The translations under genes were made by a program, and so were the position numbers. Of a DNA stretch of 64,000 nucleotides, positions 34,748 through 43,356 are shown piece by piece; position 1 is the stretch's first letter, and each line of letters opens with the position of its first letter. The notes beneath the pieces are model-generated. The model was given only the letters and a program-made list of their open reading frames with translations, was not told the origin of the DNA and did no database searches. This DNA is from Paractinoplanes durhamensis (GTDB lineage Bacteria; Actinomycetota; Actinomycetes; Mycobacteriales; Micromonosporaceae), in NCBI RefSeq assembly GCF_016862175.1, contig NZ_BOML01000031.1:124001-188000 (forward strand). The letters run 5' to 3'.

Positions 34748-35752
34748 GTGTTGCGCATCTTCTTCACGCCGGAGGACATCGGCCGCGTCCGGATTGCCGG
34801 CGAGCCGGACCCGATGTGGGAGACGGTGTTCAGCGTCTTCCGCCTCCAGCGACCCGGCCCGGCCCCGATCTACGGGCCGTGGCGTGAGCACGCGGTGCGT
34901 GCCGCCCGGCGCACCGACCTCGACATGCTGATCCCGCTGATCCGCAGGCGCTATTACCCCGACTTCCTCACCCCGGCCGAGGGCCGGCGGGGCATGCCGG
35001 ACGGCATCGAGGCCCTGCTGTCCACCCCGAAGACCCGGCTCATGCAGGACATGGTCGAGCTCAGCCGGCTGGGCGAGCCGACCCCGTCGTGGATGCGCAA
35101 GCTCGCCGAGGGCGACCGGCCGATGCTGCAGCGGCTGGCCGCCGCCATGCACTCGCAATATCAGTCGGTGGTCGAGCCGTTCTGGGCCGAGGCGCAGGCG
35201 CACATCGAGGCCGACCGGTCCCGCCGCGCCCGGGCCCTGCTCGACCACGGCTACGACGGCCTGCTCGACAGCTTCCGGCCGATCATGCGGTGGAGCTCCC
35301 CGGTCCTCGAGGTGGAGACCCCGTTCGACCAGGAGCTCTCGCTCGACGGGCGCGGCCTGTGGCTGGTCCCGTCCTACTTCTCCTGGGGTCAGCCCGACGT
35401 GCTGCGCGACGCGTCGCTGCCGCCGGTGCTGGTCTACCCGGTTCCGCGCGACCCGTCGGTGATCGGCGACCGCAGGATGTCGGACACCGCGGTGGCCGCG
35501 CTGATCGGGCAGACCCGCACCTCGGTCCTCGAGTCGATCGGGGCCGGCAGCACCACCTCCGAGCTGGCCCGGCGGGTGGGCGTGAGCCCGGCCTCGGTCA
35601 GTCAGCACACGGCGGTGCTGCGCGAGGCCAGGCTCATCCACACCAGCCGGGTCGGCAAGGCGGTGCTGCACACGATCACACCCCTGGGCGCCGCCCTGCT
35701 CGGTGATCAGCCGGGTCGGCCACCGCTCCCGCGGTCTGCCGGCGCACCCTGA
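34748..35752 (+). CDS. ArsR-like winged-helix transcriptional regulator
   Basis: The 334-residue protein has a long N-terminal effector region (LRIFFTPEDIGRVRIAGEPD) and a C-terminal winged helix-turn-helix (TTSELARRVGVSPASVSQHTAVLREARLI). This layout is common among actinobacterial DUF5937/ArsR-type regulators of unknown ligand. It starts with GTG after GGGAG. Its 3' end overlaps the convergent M15-like gene by 77 bases. Confidence 0.82.
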   Translation: MLRIFFTPEDIGRVRIAGEPDPMWETVFSVFRLQRPGPAPIYGPWREHAVRAARRTDLDMLIPLIRRRYYPDFLTPAEGRRGMPDGIEALLSTPKTRLMQDMVELSRLGEPTPSWMRKLAEGDRPMLQRLAAAMHSQYQSVVEPFWAEAQAHIEADRSRRARALLDHGYDGLLDSFRPIMRWSSPVLEVETPFDQELSLDGRGLWLVPSYFSWGQPDVLRDASLPPVLVYPVPRDPSVIGDRRMSDTAVAALIGQTRTSVLESIGAGSTTSELARRVGVSPASVSQHTAVLREARLIHTSRVGKAVLHTITPLGAALLGDQPGRPPLPRSAGAP

Positions 35753-36293
35753 CCGGGCGGCTCGTGTCGACCCGCGCGGCCACCGCCCGCAGGGTCTTGT
35801 CGGCCGGGCCGACGGCCAGGTGGAAGTGCGACAGCTTGGCCGGCTTCAGGTCGCCGCCCCAGACCACCGTGCCGTCCAGGTCGGCGAGGATGTCGCGGAC
35901 GATCGCCTCCTGGTGCGGCCACAGCGTCTCGCTGCCACCGAGCGGGTAGGCGTGCGGGTGCAGGGCGATCGCCGTACCGGACAGGTAGGCCGACTCGAAG
36001 GCGGCGCCGGCCGTGCGGTCGGTGCTGAAGGCGGTGACGCCACCCTCGCCGGTGTCCAGCGGCGCGATCTCGTAGTGCCAGCGGCGGGCGACGTGCAGCA
36101 GGACGGCCGCGGCCGCGCCGGTGCGCAGCAGGACGGTGGCCCGGGAGCCCTCGATCCGGTACTCGGTGATCGCGCCGGGGTCGATCCGCCAGCCGTTGAA
36201 CGTGCTGCGGCCGGCGGCTTCCGCGGTGCCGGGGACCAGGGTGATCGCGCCGGCGCCGGCCGCGGCGCCGAAAAGGGTGCGTCGGGTAACCAC
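35676..36293 (-). CDS. M15-like peptidase paralogue lacking the zinc site
   Basis: The 205-residue Tat-type exported protein (VTRRTLFGAAAGAGAITL) has a domain that lines up with the M15 protein at 51769-52236: a shared VLLHVA, then SGTAI, HP.G, and GTVVWGGD versus GTVRWGGD. Where the intact protein has HASGTAIDLN, this one has YLSGTAIALH, losing the zinc His and Asp. EMHFE is replaced by LSHFH, losing the catalytic Glu. It is thus probably a non-catalytic peptidoglycan-binding relative. A GTG start follows three bases after the GH-like gene. Confidence 0.65.
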   Translation of the reverse strand: MVTRRTLFGAAAGAGAITLVPGTAEAAGRSTFNGWRIDPGAITEYRIEGSRATVLLRTGAAAAVLLHVARRWHYEIAPLDTGEGGVTAFSTDRTAGAAFESAYLSGTAIALHPHAYPLGGSETLWPHQEAIVRDILADLDGTVVWGGDLKPAKLSHFHLAVGPADKTLRAVAARVDTSRPVRVRRQTAGAVADPADHRAGRRPGV

Positions 36294-36296
36294 GGG

Positions 36297-37844
36297 TCAG
36301 ACCTCCGGGAGAGCGTCGAGAATGGACACGCCAGGGTCGGCGCCGTCGCGCCACACGTCGGCGTCGAGGCCCCAGCCGGGCTGGAAGTCGTACTCGCGGA
36401 TCTGGTTGAACGACCAGTTCTCCGGCATCCGGACGCCGAGGTTGCCGGAATACTGCCAGGACATCGCGGCGACCATCGACCAGGTCGCGCCGACCTCGCG
36501 GGAGACCCGGGTGCAGACGTTGCGGGCGCCGTAGATGCCGAACGTGTAACGCTCGCCCGCCGCGGCCAGCGCCTGCTTCACACCCTCGAAGTACGGCTTG
36601 ATGTTGGTGTCGACGTCGGCGTCCAGCGCGTCGTAGTCGACCGCGAAGTAGATGCACGTCCCGGCCGGGAGCCGGTGCTCGACCGACTTCGCGTGCGCGA
36701 TGGTGCCCTGGTCGTACCCCTTCTCGTAGGTGAAGTTGGTGAGCACCGTCCCGTTGTACTGAAAGATCGGGAACAGCCGGAGCCCGGCGTCCAGAATGGT
36801 CTGCGGCTCGCCCGGCTTGAGCGCCTTGCCCAGGTAATAGGGGTCGGTGGGCGGCAGGTGCTCGTCGAGGTAGCGGCCGACGATGCGGTAACCGGCCGCG
36901 TAGAGGGCCTGGCCCCGCTCGGCGGTGATCTCGGCGATGCCGTCCGAGCCGGTCGCCGGCCGGGCCGTGTCGCCGCTGGCGACCAGCAGCTCGGCCCAGG
37001 TGGTGAAGTCGTTGGTGGCGGTCTGCGGGATCTGGCTGAACTGCTGGAACGCGCGCAGCCAGGCCAGGTGGCTCGCGGTGTCGGTGCCGGTCTCGATGTC
37101 GGCCGGGTCGTAGGCGACGCCCAGCGCCGGCGAGTTGAGGTAGCAGGCCGACCGGAACAGGTAGCGCAGGTCGGCCGGCAGCGGCACGACCGTGCCCTTG
37201 CTCTTCAGCCCGGCCTGGGTGCCGGCCCCGAAATACCCGTTGATCGAGGCGACCGCGATGCCGACCTCGTACTGCACGGCCATGATCAGGCCGTTCTGCA
37301 GGTCGCGCGAGGCCACGCCGTCGCACGGCACCAGGCTCATCGCCGGGATGGCCAGCCCCACCGTGTAGCGCGAGTTGAGCCGCTGCTGAAGCTTCTGCAC
37401 GGTGAGGTCACCGTTGCCGACCAGGCGGAACTGGTCCATCCGCATCAGCGCCTTGCAGATGTGCGGCCAGGCCGTGCTGCCGTAGACCAGGCCGGCGTCG
37501 GCGAACAGCTGCACCAGCGAGGACTGCGACTGCGCGGTCCACACCCCGAGGTCGCTCGACGCCCAGTAGCCCTTGCACCAGAGCCCGGCGTTGACAATGC
37601 GGATCAGGTTGGCGTTGGTCTCGGCGGCGGGCAGCCGGTTGCGGTTCTTCACCGCGGTGAAGGTGCCCGGCCCGAAGTTCTGGACGGTCGGCGAAATGCC
37701 CAGCTCGAACTGCAGCCCCTGGGTCAGCGACAGCACGGTCGCCCACCCGGTGAGCCCGTCCTCCGGACAGCGGAGGTAGCCGGGCGCGGACTGATAGGTG
37801 GCATTCACCCACTGCTGAGCGGCAAGGACATTGGCGTCGGTCAT
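36297..37844 (-). CDS. DUF1906 glycoside-hydrolase-like protein with peptidoglycan-binding-like N-terminus
   Basis: This is a 515-residue protein. The N-terminal half has two PG-binding-like repeats (LTGWATVLSLTQGLQFELGI, LQNGLIMAVQYEVGIA). The C-terminal half is a DUF1906/Rv2525c-like TIM barrel (GQALYAAGYRIVGRYL, IYFAVDYDALDADV, FGIYGARNVC, SMVAAMSWQYSGN). The Asp/Glu residues of the barrel suggest sugar binding or hydrolysis at the cell wall. No signal peptide is evident. The ATG at 37844 is preceded by GGGGA. It is co-transcribed with the dead M15-like gene. Confidence 0.8.
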   Translation of the reverse strand: MTDANVLAAQQWVNATYQSAPGYLRCPEDGLTGWATVLSLTQGLQFELGISPTVQNFGPGTFTAVKNRNRLPAAETNANLIRIVNAGLWCKGYWASSDLGVWTAQSQSSLVQLFADAGLVYGSTAWPHICKALMRMDQFRLVGNGDLTVQKLQQRLNSRYTVGLAIPAMSLVPCDGVASRDLQNGLIMAVQYEVGIAVASINGYFGAGTQAGLKSKGTVVPLPADLRYLFRSACYLNSPALGVAYDPADIETGTDTASHLAWLRAFQQFSQIPQTATNDFTTWAELLVASGDTARPATGSDGIAEITAERGQALYAAGYRIVGRYLDEHLPPTDPYYLGKALKPGEPQTILDAGLRLFPIFQYNGTVLTNFTYEKGYDQGTIAHAKSVEHRLPAGTCIYFAVDYDALDADVDTNIKPYFEGVKQALAAAGERYTFGIYGARNVCTRVSREVGATWSMVAAMSWQYSGNLGVRMPENWSFNQIREYDFQPGWGLDADVWRDGADPGVSILDALPEV

Positions 37845-37910
37845 CGGTTCCCCATGCATCGATGTATACCAGTTTGTCGGTGGCGCGTGGGGGCTAGGCT
37901 CGGCTCCGCC

Positions 37911-38555
37911 ATGAAGATCAAGCGGCTGTCCGCCGCGGCCGTCGCCGCACTCATCGCGGTCAGTACCCCCTGGGCCTGGACTTCACTCTCCGCACAAGGC
38001 CATGTGTACGCGGAGAGTGACGCACCCACCGCGGACGTCGCGATCGTCCTCGGCACCGAGGTGATCGACGGCCGGCCGTCGCCCCGGTTGCGCGGCCGCC
38101 TGGAGGCCGCCGCCGCGCTGATCGCCGGCGGCCGCGCCAAGGTGCTCCTGGTCTCCGGCGACGGCGACGGTTCGTCCGGTGACGAGCCCGCGGCGATGGC
38201 GGCCTACCTGGTGTCGCTGGGCGTGCCCGCGGCCCGGATCGTCCGCGACCCGCACGGCCTGGACACCTACGACTCCTGCACCCGGGCCCGCGACGTCTAC
38301 GGAATCAAGCGCGCCCTGGTGGTGACCCAGTCGTACCATGTGGACCGGGCCGTGACCCTCTGTCGCCACCTGGACGTCGACGCCGACGGGGTGGTGGCCC
38401 CCTGCCACTGCTCATGGACGCTGCGCACGTCGAAGTCGATCCGCGACTACCTGGCCAGCGGCAAGGCGGCGTGGGACGCGGTCCGCGGCCGCCCACCGGC
38501 AGTGACCTCACCGGCCGACCCGGCCGTCACCGACGCACTGCGTGATCTCGGGTAG
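37911..38555 (+). CDS. SanA/YdcF-type DUF218 envelope protein
   Basis: The 214-residue protein has one N-terminal hydrophobic segment (signal or anchor) and a DUF218 domain (VAIVLGTEVIDGRPSPRL, VLLVSGDGDG, YDSCTRARDVYGIKRALVVT, SYHVDRAV). SanA-like proteins influence envelope barrier function, including vancomycin exclusion in enterobacteria; the biochemical role is open. It diverges from the DUF1906 gene over a 66-bp gap. Confidence 0.85.
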   Translation: MKIKRLSAAAVAALIAVSTPWAWTSLSAQGHVYAESDAPTADVAIVLGTEVIDGRPSPRLRGRLEAAAALIAGGRAKVLLVSGDGDGSSGDEPAAMAAYLVSLGVPAARIVRDPHGLDTYDSCTRARDVYGIKRALVVTQSYHVDRAVTLCRHLDVDADGVVAPCHCSWTLRTSKSIRDYLASGKAAWDAVRGRPPAVTSPADPAVTDALRDLG

Positions 38556-38615
38556 CGGGCGGGTGGCCCGGCGCGAGAGGATGTTGGCGGCGTTTGCGAT
38601 CCTGAGGAGGCCGCG

Positions 38616-39413
38616 TTGGCGACCGCTGAGTTCCCCTTCGACACCACCGTTGCGCACCCGGCCCGGGTCTACAACTACTGGCTCGGCGGCAAGGACAATT
38701 TCGAGGCCGATCGGCAGGCCGGCGAGCGGGCCCTGGCCGGCGGCGCGAAGATCCTGCCCGGCGTCCGGGCCAACCGGGCCTTCCTGCGGCGGGCCGTTCG
38801 TTACCTCGCGGCCGAGGCCGGCATCCGGCAGTTCCTCGACATCGGCACCGGGCTGCCCAGCGCCGGCAACACCCACCAGATCGCGCAGGAGGTGGCGCCG
38901 GACAGCCGGGTGGTCTATGTGGACAATGACCCGATCGTGCTGGCCCACGCCCGGGCCCTGCTGACCAGCCAGACCGGCACCACCGCCTACGTCGACGCCG
39001 ACGCCCGCGACACCGGCCGCATCCTCGCCGAGGCGGCCGGCACGCTCGACTTCAGCCAACCGGTGGCGGTGCTGTTCCTGATGATCCTGCAGTACATTCC
39101 GGACGCCGACGAACCGGCCCGGATCGTCCGCGAGATCATGGACGCGGTGCCGTCCGGCAGCTATCTCGCGCACTCGGACACCGCGCTCGACATCAGCGCC
39201 GACGCCAACGTCGCCGCCTCCGCCGAGGGCCTCAACAAGCGGATGCCGACCAACCAGCATTTGCGTACGACAGCGCAGCTGGCCGCCTACTACACCGGCC
39301 TGGAACTGGTCGCGCCCGGCCTGGTCCAGCTGCCGCGCTGGCGGCCGGCCGTCGACGACCCCGACCCGTCCCTGGTCCTCTCCGCCTACTGCGGCGTTGC
39401 CCGCAAGCCCTGA
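38616..39413 (+). CDS. DUF574 (SAV2177-type) SAM-dependent methyltransferase-like protein
   Basis: The 265-residue protein opens with the family block PARVYNYWLGGKDNFEADR. A SAM-binding motif (FLDIGTGLPSAGNTH) and VYVDNDPIVLAHARALL follow. This family is greatly expanded in actinomycetes and its substrates are unknown. The start is TTG, set by a GGAGG six bases upstream. The end overlaps the convergent HelR gene by 28 bases. Confidence 0.88.
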   Translation: MATAEFPFDTTVAHPARVYNYWLGGKDNFEADRQAGERALAGGAKILPGVRANRAFLRRAVRYLAAEAGIRQFLDIGTGLPSAGNTHQIAQEVAPDSRVVYVDNDPIVLAHARALLTSQTGTTAYVDADARDTGRILAEAAGTLDFSQPVAVLFLMILQYIPDADEPARIVREIMDAVPSGSYLAHSDTALDISADANVAASAEGLNKRMPTNQHLRTTAQLAAYYTGLELVAPGLVQLPRWRPAVDDPDPSLVLSAYCGVARKP

Positions 39414-41476
39414 GTCACCACCAGCTCGCGGGTCGCCCTGGTCATCGCAACGTAACGGTCGACAGCGCCCTCGATGCCGTCGCCGAATCGCTCCGGATCG
39501 ACCAGCACGACCAAGTCGAACTCCAGGCCCTTGGCCAGCTCCGGGGTCAGTGACCGGACCCGGTCGGTGGCTTTCAAGGTCGGCCGGTCGACGGTGATGA
39601 CGCAGGCGATCCCCTCGGCGTTCTCGTCGAGCCAGCGGTCGAGGATCGCGGTCAGCTCCGTCGCGGGCGCGTGCCGGACCGGGATCCCGCTGCTGCGGAT
39701 CGACGTGGGCACGTTGGCGTCCGGGAGCACCGCGCGGATCACCGGCTCGGCCTCGGTCATCACCTCGGCCGGGGTGCGGTAGTTGATGCTCAGCGACGCC
39801 AGGCCGATCCGGTGGAGGCCGATCCGTTCCAGGCGCTCCCGCCACGACTCGGTGAAGCCGTGCCGGGCCTGGGCGCGGTCGCCGACGATGGTGAAGCTGC
39901 GGGACGGGCAGCGCAGCAGCAGCATCTGCCACTCCGCGTCGGTCAGCTCCTGCGCCTCGTCCACGACGATGTGCGCGAACGGGCCGGCCAGCCGATCCGG
40001 GTCGGCGGACCGCAGCCCCGACTCATCGGCCAGCGAGGTCCGCATGTCCTCGCCGTGCAGCATCGTCCACACTCCTTCACCGTCGTCGTAGGCGGTGGCC
40101 GCGATCAGGTCGTCGACGACCACGTCCATCCGCTGGCGGTCGGCGGCGAGCGCGGCGTCGTTGCGGCGCTGCCGGGCGGCGACCTCCCGATCGCCGAGCC
40201 GCTGCCGGGCCGCGTCCAGCAGCGGCAGGTCGGCGAGCGTCCAGGCCTGCGCGTCCGGGCGCTGCAGCGTGCGAACCTCGGCCGGGGTCAGCCACGGCGC
40301 GCACTTGCGGAGATAGGCGGGCACCGACCACAGGTCGGCGACCAGGTCGGTCGGTTCGAGGAGTGGCCAGGCGCGGCTGAACGCCGTACGCAAATCGCGT
40401 TTTTGCTCTTCTGGCGGGTTGAGCAGCGAAAGCAGCTCCGCCCAGACCTGCTCGCGCGCCTCGTTGTGCGGGGTCCCCGGCTCGGCCGCGTCGAATGCCG
40501 CGGCCCAGTCCTGGTTGCCCACGGGCGGCTCCTCGTAGAACCGGACGGCCGCCTCGATCGCCGTGACCATGTCGGCCGACGACTTCAGCCGGGCCACCTC
40601 CGGGTCGGTCTCCGGCCCGGCGGACGCGCCCTCCGGGACCAGATCGCGCAGCGTGCAGGTCTGCACGTCCTGTTCACCGAGGCTGGGCAGGACGTCGGCG
40701 ATGTAGTTCAGATAGGGCTGATGCGGGCCGACCACCAGCACACCGCCCCGGCGCTGGTGGAGCCGCGGATCGGAGTAGAGCAGGTAGGCGGTGCGGTGCA
40801 GGGCGACGACGGTCTTGCCGGTGCCCGGACCGCCGTCGACCACCAGCGCTCCCGCCGACCCGGCCCGGATGATCGCGTCCTGGTCGGCCTGGATCGTGCC
40901 GAGCACGTCGCGCATCCGGGCCGACCGGTTGCTGCCCAAGCTGGCGATGAAGGCCGACTGGTCGTCGAGCGCGGCGTTCCCGTCGAGGCCGTCCGGGGTG
41001 AACACCTCGTCCCAGTAGTCGGTGATCCGGCCGCGGTTCCAGCGGTAGCGGCGGCGGCTGGCCAGGCCCATCGGCGCGGCGTGGGTGGCCGCGAAGAACG
41101 GCTCGGCGGCCGGCGACCGCCAGTCGACCAGCAGCCGCTGCCCGTTGACGTCGGCGAGCCCGAGCCGGCCGATGTAGACCGGGTCCGCGCCGTCCGTACC
41201 CACCATGCGCCCGAGGCAAAGGTCCAGGCTGAAGCGCCGCAGGGTGCGCAGGCGACCACTCAGCCGGCGGACCTCCTGATCCCGGTCGACCGCCTGCCGG
41301 CCCATCCGGGCGGGCGCCCGGCGCGCGACATCGAGCCGATCGGTGAGCTCGGCCAGCAGTTGCGCCAGGCTCGCCGCCATCCCGGCGAAGTGCAGCTCGT
41401 CCGCCGCGATCGACGCCGCCCCCGCCTTGGCCGGATGCTCAGATAGATCGAAAACACTGTCCGTAACGGCACTCAC
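39386..41476 (-). CDS. helR: HelR, RNA-polymerase-recycling HelD-type ATPase
   Basis: This UvrD/HelD-like protein has about 696 residues. It has an N-terminal coiled coil, Walker A GGPGTGKTVVALHR (about 213), Walker B HIVVDEAQELTD (about 500), INYRTP and VAMTRATRELVV. HelD proteins bind RNA polymerase and release it from stalled complexes; the HelR branch also displaces rifamycin and confers tolerance. The HelR call rests on the 25-bp RAE-like palindrome 58 bases upstream. The GTG at 41476 has GGGAG eight bases upstream. An ATG five codons earlier (41491) is possible but lacks a ribosome site. Confidence 0.85.
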   Translation of the reverse strand: MSAVTDSVFDLSEHPAKAGAASIAADELHFAGMAASLAQLLAELTDRLDVARRAPARMGRQAVDRDQEVRRLSGRLRTLRRFSLDLCLGRMVGTDGADPVYIGRLGLADVNGQRLLVDWRSPAAEPFFAATHAAPMGLASRRRYRWNRGRITDYWDEVFTPDGLDGNAALDDQSAFIASLGSNRSARMRDVLGTIQADQDAIIRAGSAGALVVDGGPGTGKTVVALHRTAYLLYSDPRLHQRRGGVLVVGPHQPYLNYIADVLPSLGEQDVQTCTLRDLVPEGASAGPETDPEVARLKSSADMVTAIEAAVRFYEEPPVGNQDWAAAFDAAEPGTPHNEAREQVWAELLSLLNPPEEQKRDLRTAFSRAWPLLEPTDLVADLWSVPAYLRKCAPWLTPAEVRTLQRPDAQAWTLADLPLLDAARQRLGDREVAARQRRNDAALAADRQRMDVVVDDLIAATAYDDGEGVWTMLHGEDMRTSLADESGLRSADPDRLAGPFAHIVVDEAQELTDAEWQMLLLRCPSRSFTIVGDRAQARHGFTESWRERLERIGLHRIGLASLSINYRTPAEVMTEAEPVIRAVLPDANVPTSIRSSGIPVRHAPATELTAILDRWLDENAEGIACVITVDRPTLKATDRVRSLTPELAKGLEFDLVVLVDPERFGDGIEGAVDRYVAMTRATRELVVTQGLRATPQ

Positions 41477-41533
41477 GTCAGCAGCTCCCATTTGGGGGTA
41501 TTTCCGCGGTAGCCCGACGATTCTCCGTCACCA

Positions 41534-41558
41534 CCGGGGTCTTGCCGCAAGACCCCGG
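41534..41558. promoter_or_regulatory. Rifamycin-associated element (RAE)-like palindrome
   Basis: CCGGGGTCTTGC (41534-41545), a single central C, and GCAAGACCCCGG (41547-41558) form a perfect 25-bp palindrome. Read on the minus strand its core, GGGTCTTGCGGCAAGACCC, fits the RAE found before rifamycin-inducible genes in actinomycetes, including helR. It lies 58 bases upstream of the HelR start. Confidence 0.85.
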
Positions 41559-41666
41559 GTGCGCTATACGTTAAGAAGGGCGGGGAGTGTGTCGACCTCC
41601 TGATCCATTCCGCCCCCTTCCTCCGTACCCATGGATGCATCGTGCACCTTTGGGGAGGAGAACCTC

Positions 41667-42611
41667 GTGGATCTGCCCAGGGCCGACCCCGCACCGCCGG
41701 TCGCCGAATTCTGGCCCACCACCGGCCCGCGACACGCGACCGACGATCTCCCACCCGCCCCCGTGATCAAGCGGCCCGACCGCCGCCCGCGCCTCATCCT
41801 CGCCGGCTCGGTCGTGCTGGCCCTGCTCATGGTGGGCGGCGGCGTGCTGGCCCGGCACATCACCGAGCGAAACGCCGCGTCCGCCACCGCGACCAGCCCC
41901 GACGACGCCACCGGTTCACCCGTCCCGACCGGTCCCGCGGTCATCGCACCCGAGCCGTCGGTCACCACGTCCTCGGCGCCACCGTCGTCGGCGCCGGCCG
42001 CACCACCGCCGACGACGGTCGCGCCGAAGTTGCCCGCGAACGGCACTTTCGACGTGGCGGCCAGCTCCGGTTCGGTGACCGTACGCAGCCAGAAACTCGG
42101 GACCGACCTCTACCGGGTCACCCTGGGCAAGACCACCGGCAAGGTCACCGCGAAGGTCGCCGACAGCGGCACCAACCACCGCCTCACCCTGGTCAAGGCG
42201 GCGAGCACCGCCGCGCCGGCGATCACGATCACGCTGAACTCCGGCGTCCGCTGGAGCCTGAAACTGAGCGCGGGCAACTACGACACCACCGCCAACCTGG
42301 CGAACAGCAAACTCGCCGCCCTCGAGCTGGCCGGCGGCGCCCACGTCTTCACCCTCACCCCGCCCCCGGCCAGCGGAACCCTGCCGCTCCGCATCACCCA
42401 CGGCATGAACCAACTGAAGATCAAGACCAACGGCGTTCCGGTACGGATGACCCTGCGCGTCGGCGCCGGACGGGTGGTCCTCGACGGGGTGATCCGCAAC
42501 GACACCACCCCCGGGAAGGTCATCAACTCAGCCGGCTGGGCGGACGCCGACAACCGGATCGACATCGACTCGGTCGAGGGCATCGGCACCCTGACCGTCA
42601 ACACCAACTGA
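41667..42611 (+). CDS. Single-pass membrane protein with extracellular beta-rich domain
   Basis: The 314-residue protein has a short cytoplasmic tail, one membrane helix (about residues 43-62, LILAGSVVLALLMVGGGVLA), a Pro/Ala/Ser/Thr linker and a C-terminal domain of about 185 residues (GSVTVRSQKLGTDLYRVTLG, VRWSLKLSAGNYDTTANLAN). The latter resembles putative adhesin/DUF4097-like beta-helical domains, but I am not certain. GGAGGAG before the GTG at 41667 decides the start. Its 3' end overlaps the convergent MerR gene by 84 bases. Function unknown. Confidence 0.72.
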   Translation: MDLPRADPAPPVAEFWPTTGPRHATDDLPPAPVIKRPDRRPRLILAGSVVLALLMVGGGVLARHITERNAASATATSPDDATGSPVPTGPAVIAPEPSVTTSSAPPSSAPAAPPPTTVAPKLPANGTFDVAASSGSVTVRSQKLGTDLYRVTLGKTTGKVTAKVADSGTNHRLTLVKAASTAAPAITITLNSGVRWSLKLSAGNYDTTANLANSKLAALELAGGAHVFTLTPPPASGTLPLRITHGMNQLKIKTNGVPVRMTLRVGAGRVVLDGVIRNDTTPGKVINSAGWADADNRIDIDSVEGIGTLTVNTN

Positions 42612-43298
42612 TCCCAGGTATCCGTCCAGCGCCGCGGCGCCGGCCAGCATCGCGCGGCCGCGGTCGGCGAGGCGGGCCCGCCAATCGGCCAGCATCGACG
42701 CCAGTGGTGCGACGCCGCCGGCCGTCCGGACCTGCGCGATCAGCGGGGCGATCCGGGCCAGCGGGTAGCCGCCGCGCCGCAGCTGATGGACGAGCTGGGC
42801 GTCGCGCACGTCGGCGGCCCGGTAGACCCGATAGCCGGTCTGCCGGTCCCGGCCCGGCTCGATCAGCCCCGCGCGTTCCCATTTGCGCAGCGTGGCCGGA
42901 CGGATCCCGAGCTTTCCGGCGAGCGGCCCGACGAACGTGTCACCACGTTCCGCCGCCACCGGCACCAGGTCTTTCAGCGCCGCCTCGACGGCTTCGAGGG
43001 TGCGGCGATCCTCGAGCAGCTGGGCGTGACTCTCGTCGACGAGCCGCAGCGCCTCCCCCACGTCGTCCCGGTTGACCGCCTGCATGATCGCCGTGGCCGC
43101 CGGATGCCCGTGCCCCGGCACCAGGGCGAGGAAGGTGCCGAGGGCTTGCGCGTGCCGCGGCGTGTAGATGCGATAGCCGTGCTCGGTGCGATCGGCGGCC
43201 GGAAGGATGCCGGCGTCCTCATAGTTGCGGACCGCCTGGGTCGAGAGCCCGTGCCGCCGCGCCAGATCAACCGGCCTGGTTTGAAGGTTTCGCCGCAC
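42528..43298 (-). CDS. MerR-type regulator with two DNA-binding domains (TioE-like)
   Basis: This protein of about 256 residues carries two MerR helix-turn-helix regions: ARRHGLSTQAVRNYEDAGIL near the N-terminus and AGKLGIRPATLRKWERAGLI in the middle, each followed by its wing (YRIYTPRHAQAL, YRVYRAADVRDAQ). Two-headed MerR proteins of this kind are annotated as TioE family, linked to drug-responsive loci. The GTG at 43298 follows AAGG. It diverges from the erythromycin-esterase gene and probably controls it. Confidence 0.82.
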   Translation of the reverse strand: MRRNLQTRPVDLARRHGLSTQAVRNYEDAGILPAADRTEHGYRIYTPRHAQALGTFLALVPGHGHPAATAIMQAVNRDDVGEALRLVDESHAQLLEDRRTLEAVEAALKDLVPVAAERGDTFVGPLAGKLGIRPATLRKWERAGLIEPGRDRQTGYRVYRAADVRDAQLVHQLRRGGYPLARIAPLIAQVRTAGGVAPLASMLADWRARLADRGRAMLAGAAALDGYLGSVGVDGQGADALDRVDVDPVVGVRPAG

Positions 43299-43343
43299 TT
43301 TTTCGCCTTCATCGCGCAAAAGTTTCCACCGAAGGTTCAACGA

Positions 43344-43349
43344 TAGCGT
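43344..43349 (+). promoter_or_regulatory. -10 box of a likely leaderless esterase promoter
   Basis: TAGCGT is followed by seven bases and then the ATG at 43357, and no ribosome-binding site is present. The inverted elements TTTGAAGG and CCGAAGGTTCAA in the 58-bp divergent region are candidates for MerR binding. Confidence 0.45.
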
Positions 43350-43356
43350 TTACGGC

